Assembly: GCA_948470475.1 (NCBI GenBank)
Contig: OX419342.1
Location: 26,005,552-26,069,551 of the forward strand
DNA: 64,000 bases
DNA from: Galaxea fascicularis
Lineage: Eukaryota; Cnidaria; Anthozoa; Scleractinia; Euphylliidae
Direction: 5' to 3'
The translations under genes and the position numbers were made by a program. Shown one piece after another: positions 42,043 through 56,600 of this stretch (position 1 is the first letter of the stretch; every line of letters begins with the position of its first letter). The notes beneath the pieces are model-generated. The model was given only the letters and a program-made list of their open reading frames with translations. It ran no database searches and was not told the origin of the DNA.

Positions 42043-45000
42043 TTCTTTGTTCCTATTTAGATTAAACGAAAATGCCACTAAATATAGGAGAAATCGCTCC
42101 ATGAAATAGTATGTAAATCATACGAAAATTCAGTATCAAGCTGATATAACTACACCATTTAATAAATGAAGAGTATAAATAGGTCGAAAAAGGTATGCAA
42201 AACCATTTTCAGACATCATGAATATCAAATTTCATGATAATTTTATATTAACCGCAGCTAACTATTTTCAAATGTCAGGGATCGTAGATTACCAGAAGCA
42301 TGAGACCAACTTTAATAAAGTGTTACGAAAACAAAGCGTCCCCAAAGAAATGTTGTCCTGAATGGAATTCACGCAACACATGACCTCGACCTGCAGTACA
42401 TCTTCACTGAGCCGGTATTTCTACCAGCTGCGGAGTTATTGAGCCAATTGAGAATTGGCGGTTTCGTATCTGTATAAAGATGAAAGCACAAACGAAAGGT
42501 TTTCTGTTTCCTTAAGACAACAACCCATATAAACTTGAACACGCCTCTACTTAAGGACCCAGGGAGCACGGCTTTCAACCACATAAACATGCAGTTATGT
42601 TTAGTTATCTGGTAATCGATTGCACAGCTTCGGCGGTTCATGGAATGAAATTGTATTAATCTGGTACCAGTTTTTGTTTCTCTGACCTTTAGGCCATAAA
42701 GGAAATTACAGTGTAACATTGGGCTACTTTCGGTACTTTTCTAATTTATGATGTTTTCGTGATCTGAAGATATTCACTCAAGAGGTTCTCTTTTTGTCAT
42801 CCGGTGTCTATTATTCAGGAGAGGCAGAAGTTACATTCCTTCGCACGCGATGCAAGTACGATGCTTGAACATAATTTTAGTAGTGTTGTTCCTAAGATTG
42901 ACCAACAAATTTCCTTACCCCCTAAATTCCAGAGTTCTTTTTTACTGCATAGTAGAGTGATCTCTAAATCACAAACGATTATGTTATAAAAGCGAAACGC
43001 ATAACTTTCATTAGTCGCGGCAAAACGTCCGTGGACGCAGCAGTCTAACTCTCGACTTTTCGTAGTCTTAAGGCACCTACTTGAGACAATTTTGACTTAC
43101 TTGCATTCTTTCTCGCTTAATCTACAATAGCTATTTGCTTCTTGAATAGTATCAACAGCTAGCAAGCAAGAGGCTTACAACCAAGCGGGTTAAACGTTCG
43201 TGTGTTATCGTTCGATTAACCCGTTCGACCCGGAAAAAACCCTCGGAAGTTGCCATATCAGTAACAAGTCTGATTGCTTGAAGTGTCCTTACTACTCGGA
43301 TGAATATTGACACCCGCTGAGCGAAAAATAAATACTCCTTGAAATTCTCAGTGCACACTTCCGAAGATTACAAATGCACAACAAATTCCTAATATTGAGC
43401 ACTTTCCGCTCAGCAGAAAAAAAAATGGAAAATGTATCATCTTGGGGCTTAAATTAAAGCTTGGGAGATTGGAGTTAAGAGGGTGATTAGCGGGATGAAA
43501 CCCGAGGGAATAAAACATGCTTCAAGGGATAACACTACAATCGTGGGTCCACCTAGTAACTCATTTCATGGCTTTAGCGCAATCATTGTATGTGTAGTAA
43601 CTATCTCAATTTGTAAAGAAGCAATCTGCTGGCTCCTCTCAGTCTTTCGCTTTCATTTTCTATTCTTTCTTCTTAGGGCCAAGCGCGCGCATTCTATAAC
43701 ACCCCTGAAAGGACACCGACACATACTTAGACAGATATAATTTGCAGACACGAATCTGGTTTGCTGTAGTATTCCACTGAATCTATTCGGAAATGGTTAG
43801 CCGTGGGCAAAATTAGCATTGTATATCGTCATCTGCTCGTTTTCTACGCAGGATTGATTCCCTGCTAAGGTTTGATCATGCAAAACATTGAGTGCGACTT
43901 TTATGTTTTAGACTGAGACAGCCTTCTTCCAACTAAGGGGCAGGGAGAAACCAGGTAGACGGTTTTAGTCTTAAGACTTCTAACCGATTGTTTCTTTACT
44001 GTCTCACCTTTTTCTGATAAGCTTGGTGATTTTAATGATGACGTTGTTAAGGACAGTGACGAAAATAATGGTACGATGATTGTTACCGTATTACGTTACA
44101 TTCCCGAACATAATTTAATGATGGAAGTTTGTTTCTGTAGTCAATTAAAGACGTTTTGTTTTCCTAAGCACGCAATCTATATTACAGCAACGCCTTATCG
44201 CAAGTTTAGTTAGTTGGTTCAAATTGACGTAGAATTGAGATAACGGGCCTTGCGATTAGTTGTTGTTGTATGAACATCGAGGTTCTTGGACAAGCTACGG
44301 CAGAGCAGGTCTTTTCTTTTCTAGTGCTAGAAAGCCAGTTGGCTGTTTCCTGGATTGATTAATAGAAATTTCTACAACGTATCTTAAAGTTGGGTGCCCC
44401 ATGGCATAGATCTTGTTGGTTATTAATTTAAGACATAGTGATTTTTCCATGCCGATTTCTCTGTATTCCCTAGTATTTTAGCTTGATTTGTTATAAGACA
44501 TCTTTTGCCTGTTGGAAACACGCGATTTGTGAAGGAATGATCGGAATGCCGCGTTTCTTAGATGTTAAGTTTTCGAGCTTTTCCTTGTATTATTAATTTC
44601 AGTTTACGATATGATCTTGGAATAACACGTCGCAAGTGATTATCGATCGTAATATATATGTTGTTCGTTGGTGCGTCGATATCAGACAAGTTGTCGTATG
44701 GTTGGTTCTGGTGTCACCGACCGCCGTTGCAATGAAGATGTTGATAATGATAATGATGATGACGACAAACGAGCAACATGCTGTAACCAATAACATAAAA
44801 GATGCTATCTCGACCAGTAGAGAAGGAATATCTAGGTCTCGATCAGTAATGTGAATTTAAGTATGTCCGGCTTTAGGGGTGGGCTATTAGATAGGTTTTA
44901 AGAAGGGGAGGGGCATTTTTAGCTTGCATGAATTTCTTTTTTTTTTGTGCCATTTGTTTATGCAGGAATTTTTCTGGCAGTGGACACGCTCTACATTTCT

Positions 45001-45636
45001 CTTCTTTCTTCGTTGCACAATTTTTTTCCCTTTCCTTTTTCCTTACATGAATTTTTTTGGCTTTCCCCCCACCCCCCCTCCCCATCACTTTTCTAATGTT
45101 CAAGCCTTTATGATAATTGCCCACACCTTGCCCGCCTCTGCCTCTTGTTTTATAATAACGAGAGGGTCTTCCCGGCCTGGTTTACTCCAGCTGTGCATGC
45201 CTTTTCTCAAAATTGAAGTGATTTTTTAATTGTTAATTGTGAAAATGGTTCAGTGGTCCAATCCCTTATCAGTCGGAATCTGTACCCTCGCTTTTCGGAA
45301 CATACATCAGCTGTCCCTAGTTTTCAATAAAGATAGTTCTTCATATTGCGCGAGCTATTCATCTGTACTGAAACTATTGTGAAGTGGTGGCAATACGGGT
45401 GCGGTTCATTATCATCGTGGGATACACGAAAGCTAGGTGGGTTCTATTCAGTGAGCCCGTGGAGAAGATCTTACAGGGGTACGACAGTCTGAAGGCTCCA
45501 AATGGCTTGTGATGGTGACGATTACAATACTGTGAAAGAAATGCAAGAACTTGAGCCATCCCGAAGAAGTATGGTCATTTGGACTGGATACGGAGTATTC
45601 TTTAAGTGAAGTCATGCTAAGACATTTTTTAGTAAT

Positions 45637-45996
45637 AGGGAGCTTAAGAAACGAGGGCGGCAACCATAGGCAACGGCAAGGGCAACGGCAACGAGAACGC
45701 CCCAAGTCAATAGGCTTGCTCAATCGCACTGCACGTGCGTTTTACAGTTTTGTACATTTCTTTGCCATCATCTGAAAAATAACAACATGAAATGACCAAA
45801 GTGACCGCATAACAGCAAAATCTTCTTTCTTTACTTTGACGCCGCGTTCATAATAACGTATTTCTTGGAGTGTTTGCCAGCATTTTCCAAGTTGAGCAAA
45901 CTGGAATGATTACGAAATAGTTATAAAAACGAGAAGTTATATAGTTAAATGACGTTCTCGTTGACGTCGCCGTCACGTCGTTGCTTAAACTCCCTA
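45637..45996. mobile_element. MITE with TIR AGGGAGCTTAAG / CTTAAACTCCCT
   Basis: AGGGAGCTTAAGAAACGAGG followed by repeated GGCAACG words and CAACGAGAACG at the left; the right end has CGTTCTCGTTGACGTCGCCG then TTGCTTAAACTCCCTA. About 360 bp with no ORF. Confidence 0.75.
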
Positions 45997-46618
45997 ATTT
46001 CAAATTTTCCCTAACTTGGAAATTGTTTGCTTTTGTCGTGAGAGTATGAAATACAAGGGATTTGTGTGGGAGTATTTAAGTTGGCAACGGTAGTGTTTGC
46101 TAATCGTATCTTGTGCCAAGATTTCTAGTCCATGGGTAACGGCGCTTTGATCAACTGGGTACCCCAATTAATTCAGCTCCTTTCCCCCTTGCAGCAGCGC
46201 TAAAATACACAGACCATTACAGTTGTGCGGTGCACGCAGAGAAAGCCACTTAACACCTATTCAAGTTTGCTCTCCCGTGTGATAAATACTCTGTGTTGAT
46301 TATGGCTGAATTGCAAATAAATGAACAGGAAGAATACACAACACTCTGTTTCTACAGCTGTACCTCCCGCAAAAGCAGTGTCACTCTTTGCATGGGGTAG
46401 TGGAACCAAATTGAATTCCTCGGTCCTGCTTTAATGAGCCCTATAACGTCTGAAATTCGAGAAAACACCGTCCCGCATTTCCGAAAAAATAACTAGAGAA
46501 AGATAAAAAGATCAGATGCGGTATCCTTTTCAAGAAGGAAATCTTTTATTTTCCCCTTGAAAGCTAAACACAGGTCATTCTCGGGAAGTTTTAATTAAGG
46601 GAGATTTTAGTTGAGACA

Positions 46619-46774
46619 ATGGCAGCTCCCGTCTGGAAATGTCATTGTTGTCGGTTACGAACAATCAGAAAACGATACCTCAAGCGCCATGCAACACTCG
46701 AAGAAGTCATCATACTGGAAAATGCAATTAAAGGACAGTTAGTAACAGAGCTATGTAGTGCAAATAGCCTCTAG
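46619..46774 (+). CDS. Small ORF, 51 codons, Cys/His cluster; possible transposon fragment
   Basis: ATG-started frame beginning MAAPVWKCHCCRLRTIRKR and containing YLKRHATLEEV. The CxCC spacing with a downstream His looks like the zinc-binding start seen in some cnidarian repeat-encoded proteins, but no exact family is recognised and no splice context is clear. It may well be non-coding. Confidence 0.25.
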   Translation: MAAPVWKCHCCRLRTIRKRYLKRHATLEEVIILENAIKGQLVTELCSANSL

Positions 46775-48693
46775 TTACAAAATAGCCACAAAAGCCGCTA
46801 ACAACAAAGCAAATTGCCCGAAAATTAATCGACTGAAAATGGGCTTGATAAGTGCTGATAAGAACACCACATAACAAATCAAACAACATTGAAAGTGAAA
46901 CGAAAGCAAACTTAGATAGACAGCTCCTTCAGCGAGCTATTTTAGAGTAAGCCCGCTACATTGAAGGTTTTCTAAAGTGGATTCTTTTAAATTTGTATTA
47001 ATCATTATCAATTCAGCGCACGGGTGACACTGCATTCCACAGATCAATAAATCCTATTCATGAGCCGAAAACCGATTAAGAAACACAACACAGAACATAT
47101 CACTCGAGGTTCAATTTCTTTTCGAGACCTCCACTGGGCTTTCAAAGGCCCCAGGGTCGACGGGCAAGACATTATTGATAATTTGGCCTTGCTTAGTACT
47201 TAGCACTGCCCCCTTTCATCCATTCTTCGCATTTATTATGTTTATCGTCATGCGCCTTTATTAGAGGAAACTGTACATCAGAATTTTTAAGACTGGTTTA
47301 TAGAGGGCAAACTACTGACATAATCCAGGTGTTTGATTTATTTTAGAATAAGCTATTTCTTGGCGCGTCTTTAAATATATGATACATTATTATAGTTTTT
47401 AAACTAGACCATTATGTCAATATGTTTTGTCTGTTAAGGCACAGGAAGCAAAAAAATTCACCACTAACTTCATAGAAGTACGGAAATACAAATTTGCACA
47501 GTTTTACAAAAACCCTCACTGCTATACCACCTGCAGCGTATGATAAAATGCTTTACTTTCTTCCATTTTAACGTTAGTACCCGAATTCCAAGTCAAACTA
47601 TAAAACTGGAGCATTCTTGTACGGCGATGTTCATATAGTTGCCTCGTGTGGTGCTGTTTATTTCGCTGTAAATAATGAGACTTAAGATCAAGAGACGGCA
47701 AATTCTATTGTCATTTTTGAGTCTTAAAGTCGTGAAGCAGGTTTTTTTATTTTTCTGTAAAAGTTTTTGAATCCCAAGAGTTTGAATACTCATTAAGTGA
47801 CTGCCGTTTCAGTATAAGAGCTGAGTTTTGTTGCAACGTAGAGGACGAGGTTCTAATTGTATACATGAAGAGAGATTACAACTACAGCGCTTTCTTTTAG
47901 AGTATAATGGTCACGTCTCCTGGTCTCGCTCATGAACGCTAAAGCTGTAGAACTGACTTCACAGCATAATCAGATAAACAGCACTACAAAATGCAGACGT
48001 AAAAGCAGAGCCGTTCATGCAACTGAACGTTAACTCAGAGGGATTAGAGCTCGGACGGTATTCATTACACAGATTAATAATATTTTAGCGCAAAACCCCG
48101 CAAGAAATTAAAACTTAAGGTAACTGACAAAACTCTTCTTCTTTTTCCCCAAAATAGTAATAAAACCATGGGGAATAAATTTTATTTTTTTTTTACTGTT
48201 GTCTGGGTTTTTCGAAGATCCTGTTACTGATATATAAACGGACGGATAAAACCGTTCTAGTTGTCATTCATTACACAGAGCTATGTTATATCATCTTTGA
48301 CCTAGGAGATCAAAATTCTATTCATTGTCCATAATATCTCTGGCCTGCTTTTTTACTTCGTCAACGTTAATTAATTAATACCGTCGACCGTCATTATTTA
48401 CATTTGTTCTCAGGTGTATTTATGTAAATTCTCCAACTAATAAATGTGCAATTTCATTGACTCGCTCCACTCTTGTTTCACAGGAGAGTGATTTGACTGG
48501 TAGTAAGCTATGTATCATAGCTTCTACCGGCCAAGGGTCGATTCGCATTGTCTTTCCGACTTTGGACGGTTGATATGAAATTGACCTTGAGTCTTAGATA
48601 CGCTGGAAGAGCAGCTTTCCAACATCTTAAGCACCAGGGGCAATTAAGTAGTACATGGTTGCACACATTTCCAGTTCCCTGTCGCAGCTCCAT

Positions 48694-50616
48694 TCACCGA
48701 CAACCGCAGCCGTCTACTACCATATCCTGATAGTTTTTGAGTACTACTTTGGAGTGCTCATTCATGTAAAGCATGCTGATGGGGTTTAGTGTTGTGGGCA
48801 CACAGCAAGCCGGCGGCACATGCTCTGCGTTCACACTGTTCATAAGGGTCTGCACAATTGCATGATTTGTGGTATTCAGGTGGTCTGCAATGGGAAATGG
48901 ACATTCTCCCTTGCAGTAAAAAGCCCGATAACCTGGTGGGGCCACAATCCAGTCGTTCCATCCAACTTCAACAAAGTCAACATAAAGAGGATGTCTCTGG
49001 CAATAGTTGTCTTCGCTTTTCTCGGGGCGATTGTTCACGCTTCGCCGTTTACGGCGTCGATAAACGTGCTCCACCCCGTCGTGGCTAAATGTCACAAGAA
49101 GCGGTTTGCTGTCAGTTGGGGCTTTTTCGTCATTATGTACATGGACGGTTCGAAAGTCTGCAGCCGTAACCAAGCCTACCTCGAGACCAAAGTTTTCGCT
49201 CGGGTTTTGTGACCAGTGTTGAACTGCCTGTCTGATGTCAAAGCTCTCTGTTTGATTAGCAGCTGTTAGTCTCGTGTCTATTAATCGAGTTATGGCAGGT
49301 TGCCCAGCTTTTCCAGGGAGCATTACTTGATAAACATTCACACGCATCTGCTGCCGGTTTGGGACCGAATCATCAGAACTATTCCTCTTTGTAGAAAACG
49401 TCAAGCGAAGCTCTGCAGTCGTCAAGGTTTCCTCTTTTGGGAGAGACAAAACGTCGAAAAAGACACTCCATCTGTTTGGATGCACTTCTGTCTCACGAGC
49501 GGACACATGGTCACCTGTAGTATAAACAAAAACAGACAGATATTAACACTTCCGCTACAAAGAGTGAAAAAAGTCCAGAACGGGGAAGTCATTTCCGTCA
49601 GATCACTTAGGAAACATCTTTTTCATAACCATGCACTGAAAACTGTACAGCTCTAGAGTCTCCCTTGAGGGCAGACAAGTTCGAACTACCTTGTATAACA
49701 TAACAAACAAAGCCATAGATAGCTCTTTAACTTTGCAAAAGTCATAATTTTGATATCTTTGTACTGAAGAAATAGCAGCCATAGACTAAAACCTATATTA
49801 CTCAAACAATTAATAAATAGCTTTCATATGCCTTTGGACTCTTGCGGTACTACAATTTTAGAACTACCTTGCACAACCTAAACAAACCTTAAATGAGATA
49901 ATTACTGATTTCTTCTTTCATTTAAATGGCCTCAGCGAAGGATCAAACGTTACACGACTCAGGACTTGCCTGTGGGAGTAGACGTGCTAACACTTGTTCC
50001 CATGGTCAGCGCAGGAGGTCGTTGCTTCAACTTGCTCTGCATTGGTCCTTGTGTCACGTTTTCAAAACACAGGGTGCCATGCTAAATATTTGCTCTCTTG
50101 TATTATGTTGTATCCTTTTTACTCCCACGGTCTTAGCCGTTGTGTCATGTAAAGTGGCCCGTTCGTACTTCAAATGCTCACTCAATTTTTCAAATACTCA
50201 CGTGCAACCACTTAAATAAGACTTATAGAGTAGTACTTCCAGCAATGCTGATAAATCTAACAAATTTTTCGAAAAGGTTATTTATTTGCAGTAAGTGAAA
50301 TCTCACCTTCATGATGAAATGCCCGGATAGTGTTGGCATTTGTCCATTTTCCCTTGTGTCTAAAATTGGTGGAAATCCACTCGGGGTCATTGATGTGGTT
50401 GTGATATAAATCAAGAACGAACTGTGGCACTTTGCTTCTCGATCCTTTTTTCGGATTGGGACGAGTTTGTAATCCCAGCTTTCTCAAGATGGTCTGTTCC
50501 GCTACTCTAAACCGTTCCGAACGTTTGGCGTTCTTGGATTGATCCGTATAGAGGGACGGTACTCCAAAACATATCGTTATTCCAAAGAATAAACAGCACA
50601 GGCGAGCGACCAACAT
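48694..50616 (-). CDS. BMP2/4: Bone morphogenetic protein 2/4 (Dpp-type TGF-beta ligand)
   Basis: Secreted TGF-beta family ligand; in cnidarians BMP signalling patterns the directive axis (family knowledge). Coding exons on the minus strand are 50616-50307 and 49514-48694, phase 1, giving 376 aa. The signal peptide is [20 protein letters not shown]. The propeptide carries [41 protein letters not shown] and [10 protein letters not shown] furin site RRRKRR at residues 256-261 releases a mature domain of about 115 aa with all seven cystine-knot cysteines, including [44 protein letters not shown] and the terminal VVDGCGCR. N-glycosylation sites include NSS, NQT and the conserved NTT. A strong 3' splice site (TTTCTTATTCTCTCAAG) ends at 50639, so an upstream 5' UTR exon is likely. 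Confidence 0.97.
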
Positions 50617-53600
50617 CTTTCATGCCAAGCACGAACTCCTTGAGAGAATAAGAAACAAAGTTAATATGAGTTAATGGCTAGAAAGCAGTTATTTTTATCC
50701 CATCTATATCGTTTCTAAGCCTAAGTGATTAAGTGGTCGCTGAAGATCAAGACGATAAAACCATTAGTGTCCTCAGAATTTTAACTTTCTGTCCTAAATC
50801 GGTTCGCATCGAAGACGGAGCGCGAGCCGTGGAGGCCGCTTTCATCGAATTAAATCAAACGTCTACAGTAAGTTACCTCTGGAATGAATTAACGCTGAAA
50901 AGGACAAGGCTTTGCGCTTTTCACCGCAAGATTGCTGCTGTTTCACATAAACATTCTCTGGGAATTCTAAACGGTCCGAAGCAATTTACGGAAAAATTCA
51001 TAGCACTTATATTGTATCGCAGTAAGGCAAATTAAATAACTGTCGTATCACGTTCCAATATTTGCTTGCTTTCCATAAAAAGACTCGAACCGTATGTCAA
51101 CCCCCGGCATGAAGATCAAAGGGTCACTGAGTGAAGCTGTGTCGTGATTTAACAGCAGTCAACACCGTGCAAGCACGAAGCATCACTTCAACTGTTACAA
51201 CAAAATTTATAAACAACACACGCGAAGACTGTCAACCTTCCCCGGCGCTCTAAAATGAAAGGAATTTGTCCAAAACATTTAGTGGCGACACGATCGGTCC
51301 TCGACTGTGGAAAAAGGCAGGAATCTCGACGGACAACGCACCTTCAAATGCTTTGGAGGCTTAAAAGTTTTCCGTCCGACGTTCTAAGCGTGTTTATTAG
51401 AACTACGACGACGTTACCGGCGGAGGACTCTTGAATGCTCTTCACAGCGGCTATCTAAACTTATAAACAGCAGTCGTTGTGAAACAAAAGGTTGTAAGTA
51501 CAAGGACTCACTAGGAGGTCTATTTATACTTTTCAAAACGGAAGTTACCCAATAATTACACACACTATTAAAAATGAATTAAAGGGATTCTTAAGAGCCG
51601 CAAAGGGCTATAAAAAGGTGCGAAGTGAGAACCTAATTATTATCATTCTCACGATAACCAAAAATTTCCGTTTTCTAAACTATTCTCAAGTGTGCAATCA
51701 ATTCAACCATAGCTAGCGATTTGAATTTAAGTACCAAAGCACAAATCTAGTCTGTCTCATGGACTGAAAAACGGAAAATAAATATGTGATTTCAAGTTAA
51801 TTTAGAAAGCACAGCAGCCTTGTTCGGTCCTTTTTTGAAAATGGAATCGTATCTTTGTCACTGATCATTTTGAAGTGCACAGCGAGTATTCACTGTGATA
51901 AGATTCGACAACAGCATTGGGTCAATTTAAAAGTCACGTATATTTATATGACATTTTGTACCAAAACACTGTTCTCTTTTTCTGTAAACTTTATGAAAAT
52001 GAACATTCACTGATAATGAGTTTTCGTCTTGGAACGATACAAACTATCGATGACTACCTTCAAAACAATATCTGTGAAAACACGATCACATAGGATATGC
52101 AGCTAATATCTTCAGTCCCCAGACAACAATTTTTCTTCAAGAATGGCACGTATCTTGGTGATTGCATTCTCGAGCGGGCAAAGGCTCAAGAATAGTGCTA
52201 GGCTAGTGGGATTTGCTCTTAGGCGATACAAACAAATTGAGTAATTACTGACCACATGCAATCTACTCAAAGGTAACTTGATTCAGTTTAAGTGACCTGA
52301 GTTAAGTTACTATAGCCTCGGGGAATGAGAACTCGCTGATCGAAGCAGTTAGACAGGCGTAACCAAACATTAATCAGTTTTGCGCCAAGTCGTTCACTGC
52401 AAAGAAGAACTCAAGACGACCTAATAAAACATTTAGCTTCACCGTAAGCACCACCTGGAAAGCTGTCATTTGGATGTCATGAACTAGCACTTAATTTACG
52501 GACTGCAGGTCCAAGTGATTCAAGGTTAGATTCCCGAACTGAAATGGATAAACCTCCCGGAGACAATCGAAACTAACGAGAGATGAAACTATGATGAGTG
52601 TTTTAATTTGTTTTTCATTCTTTTCTCGTAGTTCCAGGGATCAATTAGTATGGTCGAGTGCGGTGTATATAGCGAGACGATTCGACACAACTTACTTTTC
52701 CAAGAACAAGAGATGAAAATAAAAACATGCAAACTTCGTTCGTCGTAGCTGATAGAACTGAAACAACAAGACAAGGAAGTAACGCTTACATAATGGTTTT
52801 CGTCTCGATCAATGGTCACACCTCAGTCCCCATCTGTGGGCTCACCTAAAATTCATCGATATCGCAGGTCTGTCTCTGGGACAGAAGGAATTGATCTTCT
52901 CAAAGACGCACGGAATTGAATTCAAACTCGACAAAAGGCACTGCAGTCTTAATCGCGTCTTAAGAGCCGCACGGACAAGTAGTACAAAGGGTTTGTGCTG
53001 TCAACATTAAAATCGCGGGCAAAGTGGTGCGATATAATATCTCTGGTCACGAGAAACTTGTGGCTTAAATGAGTGGGTCAGTATGCAGCAAATACTAACA
53101 GTTACTACGTAATACTGATAGCTATAATAATTTTCTAAGTGTAGTCGAGGTTAGCATTTTACAGTTAGAGCACAGTGAAAAGTAACCAAGCACAAAGCCG
53201 AAGTTTCAATCAAGAGTTCTCAGGTAATTAAGGGGTAAACCTTCAGGATTTCGTTTTAGAGTTCCATAGCATCACCTTGCAAACACCCCAGGAAAACCCT
53301 CTCTCAGTCACTTTTTTTTAAATGCCGTGGTTAAGGTTTTCATGCGTACACCAAATAAGATGCTGCACAGAGCAATGACATGAACAGCACCATAGGAAAA
53401 TATATGACGACTTGAAGCTCTTAATTGTATGGTCACGTTTGATATCAGTGCTTCCTGAATAATAAAGTTACAACCAACTTAGTTGTGCGGCATCATACAT
53501 TAACATGGAAATGGTAAAGATACATTTGAATAATTGTACTACGGATGTCCTTAAAAAGACTATATCTAATTAATAGGATGTAGGCTGTAGTTATACACTC

Positions 53601-56600
53601 CGAAATTTCCGTATTTATATTTTACTTTTACGAGTGAATCAGTATAAAGTCTCTTCTTTATCTCATACTTTAAATTTGTGGCAATCTGATAAACACGTAG
53701 CACACTGGAAGCATTTACCAAAGTATGCCATTTATGAAGTTGCACCCAATTGACCCGGATTTCGGTCACTGAACTGGGATGAAAACGATAGACCTTATAC
53801 AACCATCATCTGGCAAATCGCCCACGATTCAAAGTTAGAACTGGCATTGGAAAGGTATGAACTATATTAAAACAACATCCTCTCTTGTCTCTTGTGACAC
53901 AAAACAAAAAAGTGTGAAGTTGTTTCTGGAAATGTGTTTGCTCTTGTTACGAAACTTGAAAACGTCGCATATGCAAGAGCTATTCACACTGAGGTCATGG
54001 CTGTATGTCAAACCGAGACTGCCAAAGTTTTTACCACGCGTTTCGGCTCAGAGATGCTAATTGTACCTCAGTCATTTAAAACTACGCACGTTATAGTATT
54101 AGTCACGAGGATCTTGGAACCTTGAAAAGAGATAAAAACAATTGCAGCATTTGCGTGCTCTAAACGAGAAGCCTGGACGTGCAATGCTTCTCGGCAGTAT
54201 TTTCACCCACACAAATATTCCAAACACAAAGCTACATAGCTCATAACACTTCTAGCATTATGTTGACTGCAGTACACACTGTATGATGATGACATTTCTG
54301 TCGTTAAATGCCGTCAACGCAACGCCAACTCCCACACCACACTGCTTAACTTACGGGTGAACCACGAGGTTTTCCGCTGCGAAAAAGCTGGCATGGTTTA
54401 AAGCGAAACTTAACCGACACAAAGGGTATAAAAAATCTCGTCGAAGATTACGACCCATGAAGGAGCGCTTAAAATATCCAAAATGTGTAATCTTACCGTA
54501 AACGGGGTAATTGGCCTGCCCAAACAACGGAGCGTCTCAGTTTCGGAGGTTAGCTAACTCTGTCTTCAAAGATTGACTCCGAACAAAGCAACTAAATTAC
54601 AATTATTCGACAACACAAACACGCTGGGGGCCAAAGAGAACTGTCAAGTAAACTAAGGTAAACAATTGTATTCAGGGTACAAAAGTATTCTTTACACATG
54701 CAACACATAACCGGGATCTTTTAATTAAAGGTTGCTGGTTTGTCATGTGCCGTCACCAAGGGTCAACTCAAGTGACGTCTAACACAGAACTCTTCAATAC
54801 TACGCATAATTTATCGAATTTTCTGTTTGGTACAAAGCGTCTGAACGATACAGAGATGCTCTGATTGTTGAGGCCTTGTCTTTTGTCCCTGGGTAACCAT
54901 AACTCCATATCGTAAGCCGGGAAAACCTCAACTTTGAAACAATCGTTTGCCTGGCAGCGTTTTACAGTCACGCTGCATGGCAGACGGACATATGGTGATC
55001 TATAAAAATGATTGCAATGATTTAATTTTGAAGAATCATGTGAACTACTTGTGTTTTCATGTAGACCAAAGTTCATTTAAAAAAATAATCTGCACAGTAA
55101 CTTCGGTCAGGAACTTCAACCATGTGGTCCTTGATCTACATCCAGCGTTAAAATCCGAGTGTGCAGATGGACGACCCCACCGCCGGTTCCACAAACAGCT
55201 AAAGTCTTTTGCACGACAAAGATGCTGAAATGTGCTTATGAACTATTAAAGTTTATTTTTCTCATGACTTCAGTGCTCTTTTGCATTCGGAGATTATCTT
55301 ATAATTACGCATTGTTTAGCAGTATGTCTGCACAAGCCCCCACGAAGGTCATTTCCATTGGGAATAGCTCATCAATTAAATCGGCGAGTTGTTTTAAAGT
55401 TGGCCCGATTCAACGACTTGAAAAAGAAAGGGCAAAGCTGTAGGGGCTGATGAAAAGAACAATTGAAGGAACAATGCTCCCGGGGTGTTAAATTGCACCT
55501 GTGGTACCGCAAACAAAGAAAAGTAAAACAACAACGGTGTTGCGATAATTAGACCAGGAAAACCCCGCAAAGTGCAAAATAGAATATCAGGAGAGCTCAA
55601 CACCTTAATTGCATAATTGCTAATGTATTCATCATAAAGATGGAGTTAGATCGAATACCCAAGTATCAAAATAGGATGTACCCGTAAAGAAGTGAAAACA
55701 CGTTTTAAATGTGCCAATATCGGAGACATTATATAATTCGCGGGTTACGTAGAGTACTTTGTAATGTACGCCTATCGGTTTTCGACGATGGTTTACTAAG
55801 GTGGAGGCGAAATAGAATTCGTCACAGGTATCCAAATAATCTTTTCTAAGACTTAATGTGGTTAAAAACCAATAGTTCTTGACCCCTGTTTGCCAAAAAC
55901 ACCTATATATTTTTTTGTAATAAGTTCAATACCTCAGATAAAGTCATGGAGCAATACATGTTCAAACCTATCACGAAATATTTTGTAATCGCTGTTTGAC
56001 AGAGGGTATACGCAGAGCAGAGACAGTCCACTAATTTGTTTCATTATACAAGACTTTATCGCAATTAAGCTCTGCTCTTTAGAAGAGTCCCACTGAATTC
56101 GTGCAGTGCGCTTCTACCCGGCTTTCGAATACATAAATAGGGGTCTGAAGAGTGGCTATTCTAATAAAAGTTCTCCAGCAGTGCGTTCTTGGGACCCGTT
56201 CTTTGTATTAACCGACATATAAGGTTCGGTTTCAGCGTTTGATTTCAATAACATTTGATTTCAAAACCATTAAAATGAAACCATTGAGCACAGTGCACTG
56301 TATTTCTTTCTCAGTAGAGTTGTTCATTTCCTTTTTTGACGAAAATACAGCAAAATTTGTTATTGTTATGCTATTAATGTGCAATTTGTCAAAGTCATTT
56401 TGTTGTAAATTGATTTGGACATTGAGCTCGCCATGCGACTTAAAAACTACTGAGTAAATTACTTTTGTCAATCTAATAAACTCGGTAGTGAAGGCGTGTT
56501 TGTCTAACATGGAAAGATAAGGTAACGAGTGTTTATATTTGAATAAAACACCTATTAGCACATCTTCATATGAAACAATTGTTATGTATGGAGATTGCAA

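Larger units (their letters stand above)
40325..48693. other. Gene-poor interval between ABCB10 and BMP2/4
   Basis: Apart from the small features listed separately (palindrome 40808, G-tract 41325, AT microsatellite 41957, MITE 45637, small ORF 46619) no coding exon was recognised. The part next to 48693 is the BMP2/4 3' UTR; an AATAAA-type word on the minus strand near 48180 could be its polyadenylation signal. Confidence 0.5.

Noticed and set aside
41909..42109. Open frame with alternating Ile/Tyr
   Set aside because: It is the translation of the AT microsatellite.
48820..49212. 130-aa plus-strand open frame
   Set aside because: It is antisense to the BMP2/4 coding exon, whose family identity is unambiguous.
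50733..51035. 100-aa plus-strand open frame upstream of BMP2/4
   Set aside because: No family resemblance and no splice or start context; it overlaps the expected BMP2/4 promoter/5' UTR interval on the other strand.
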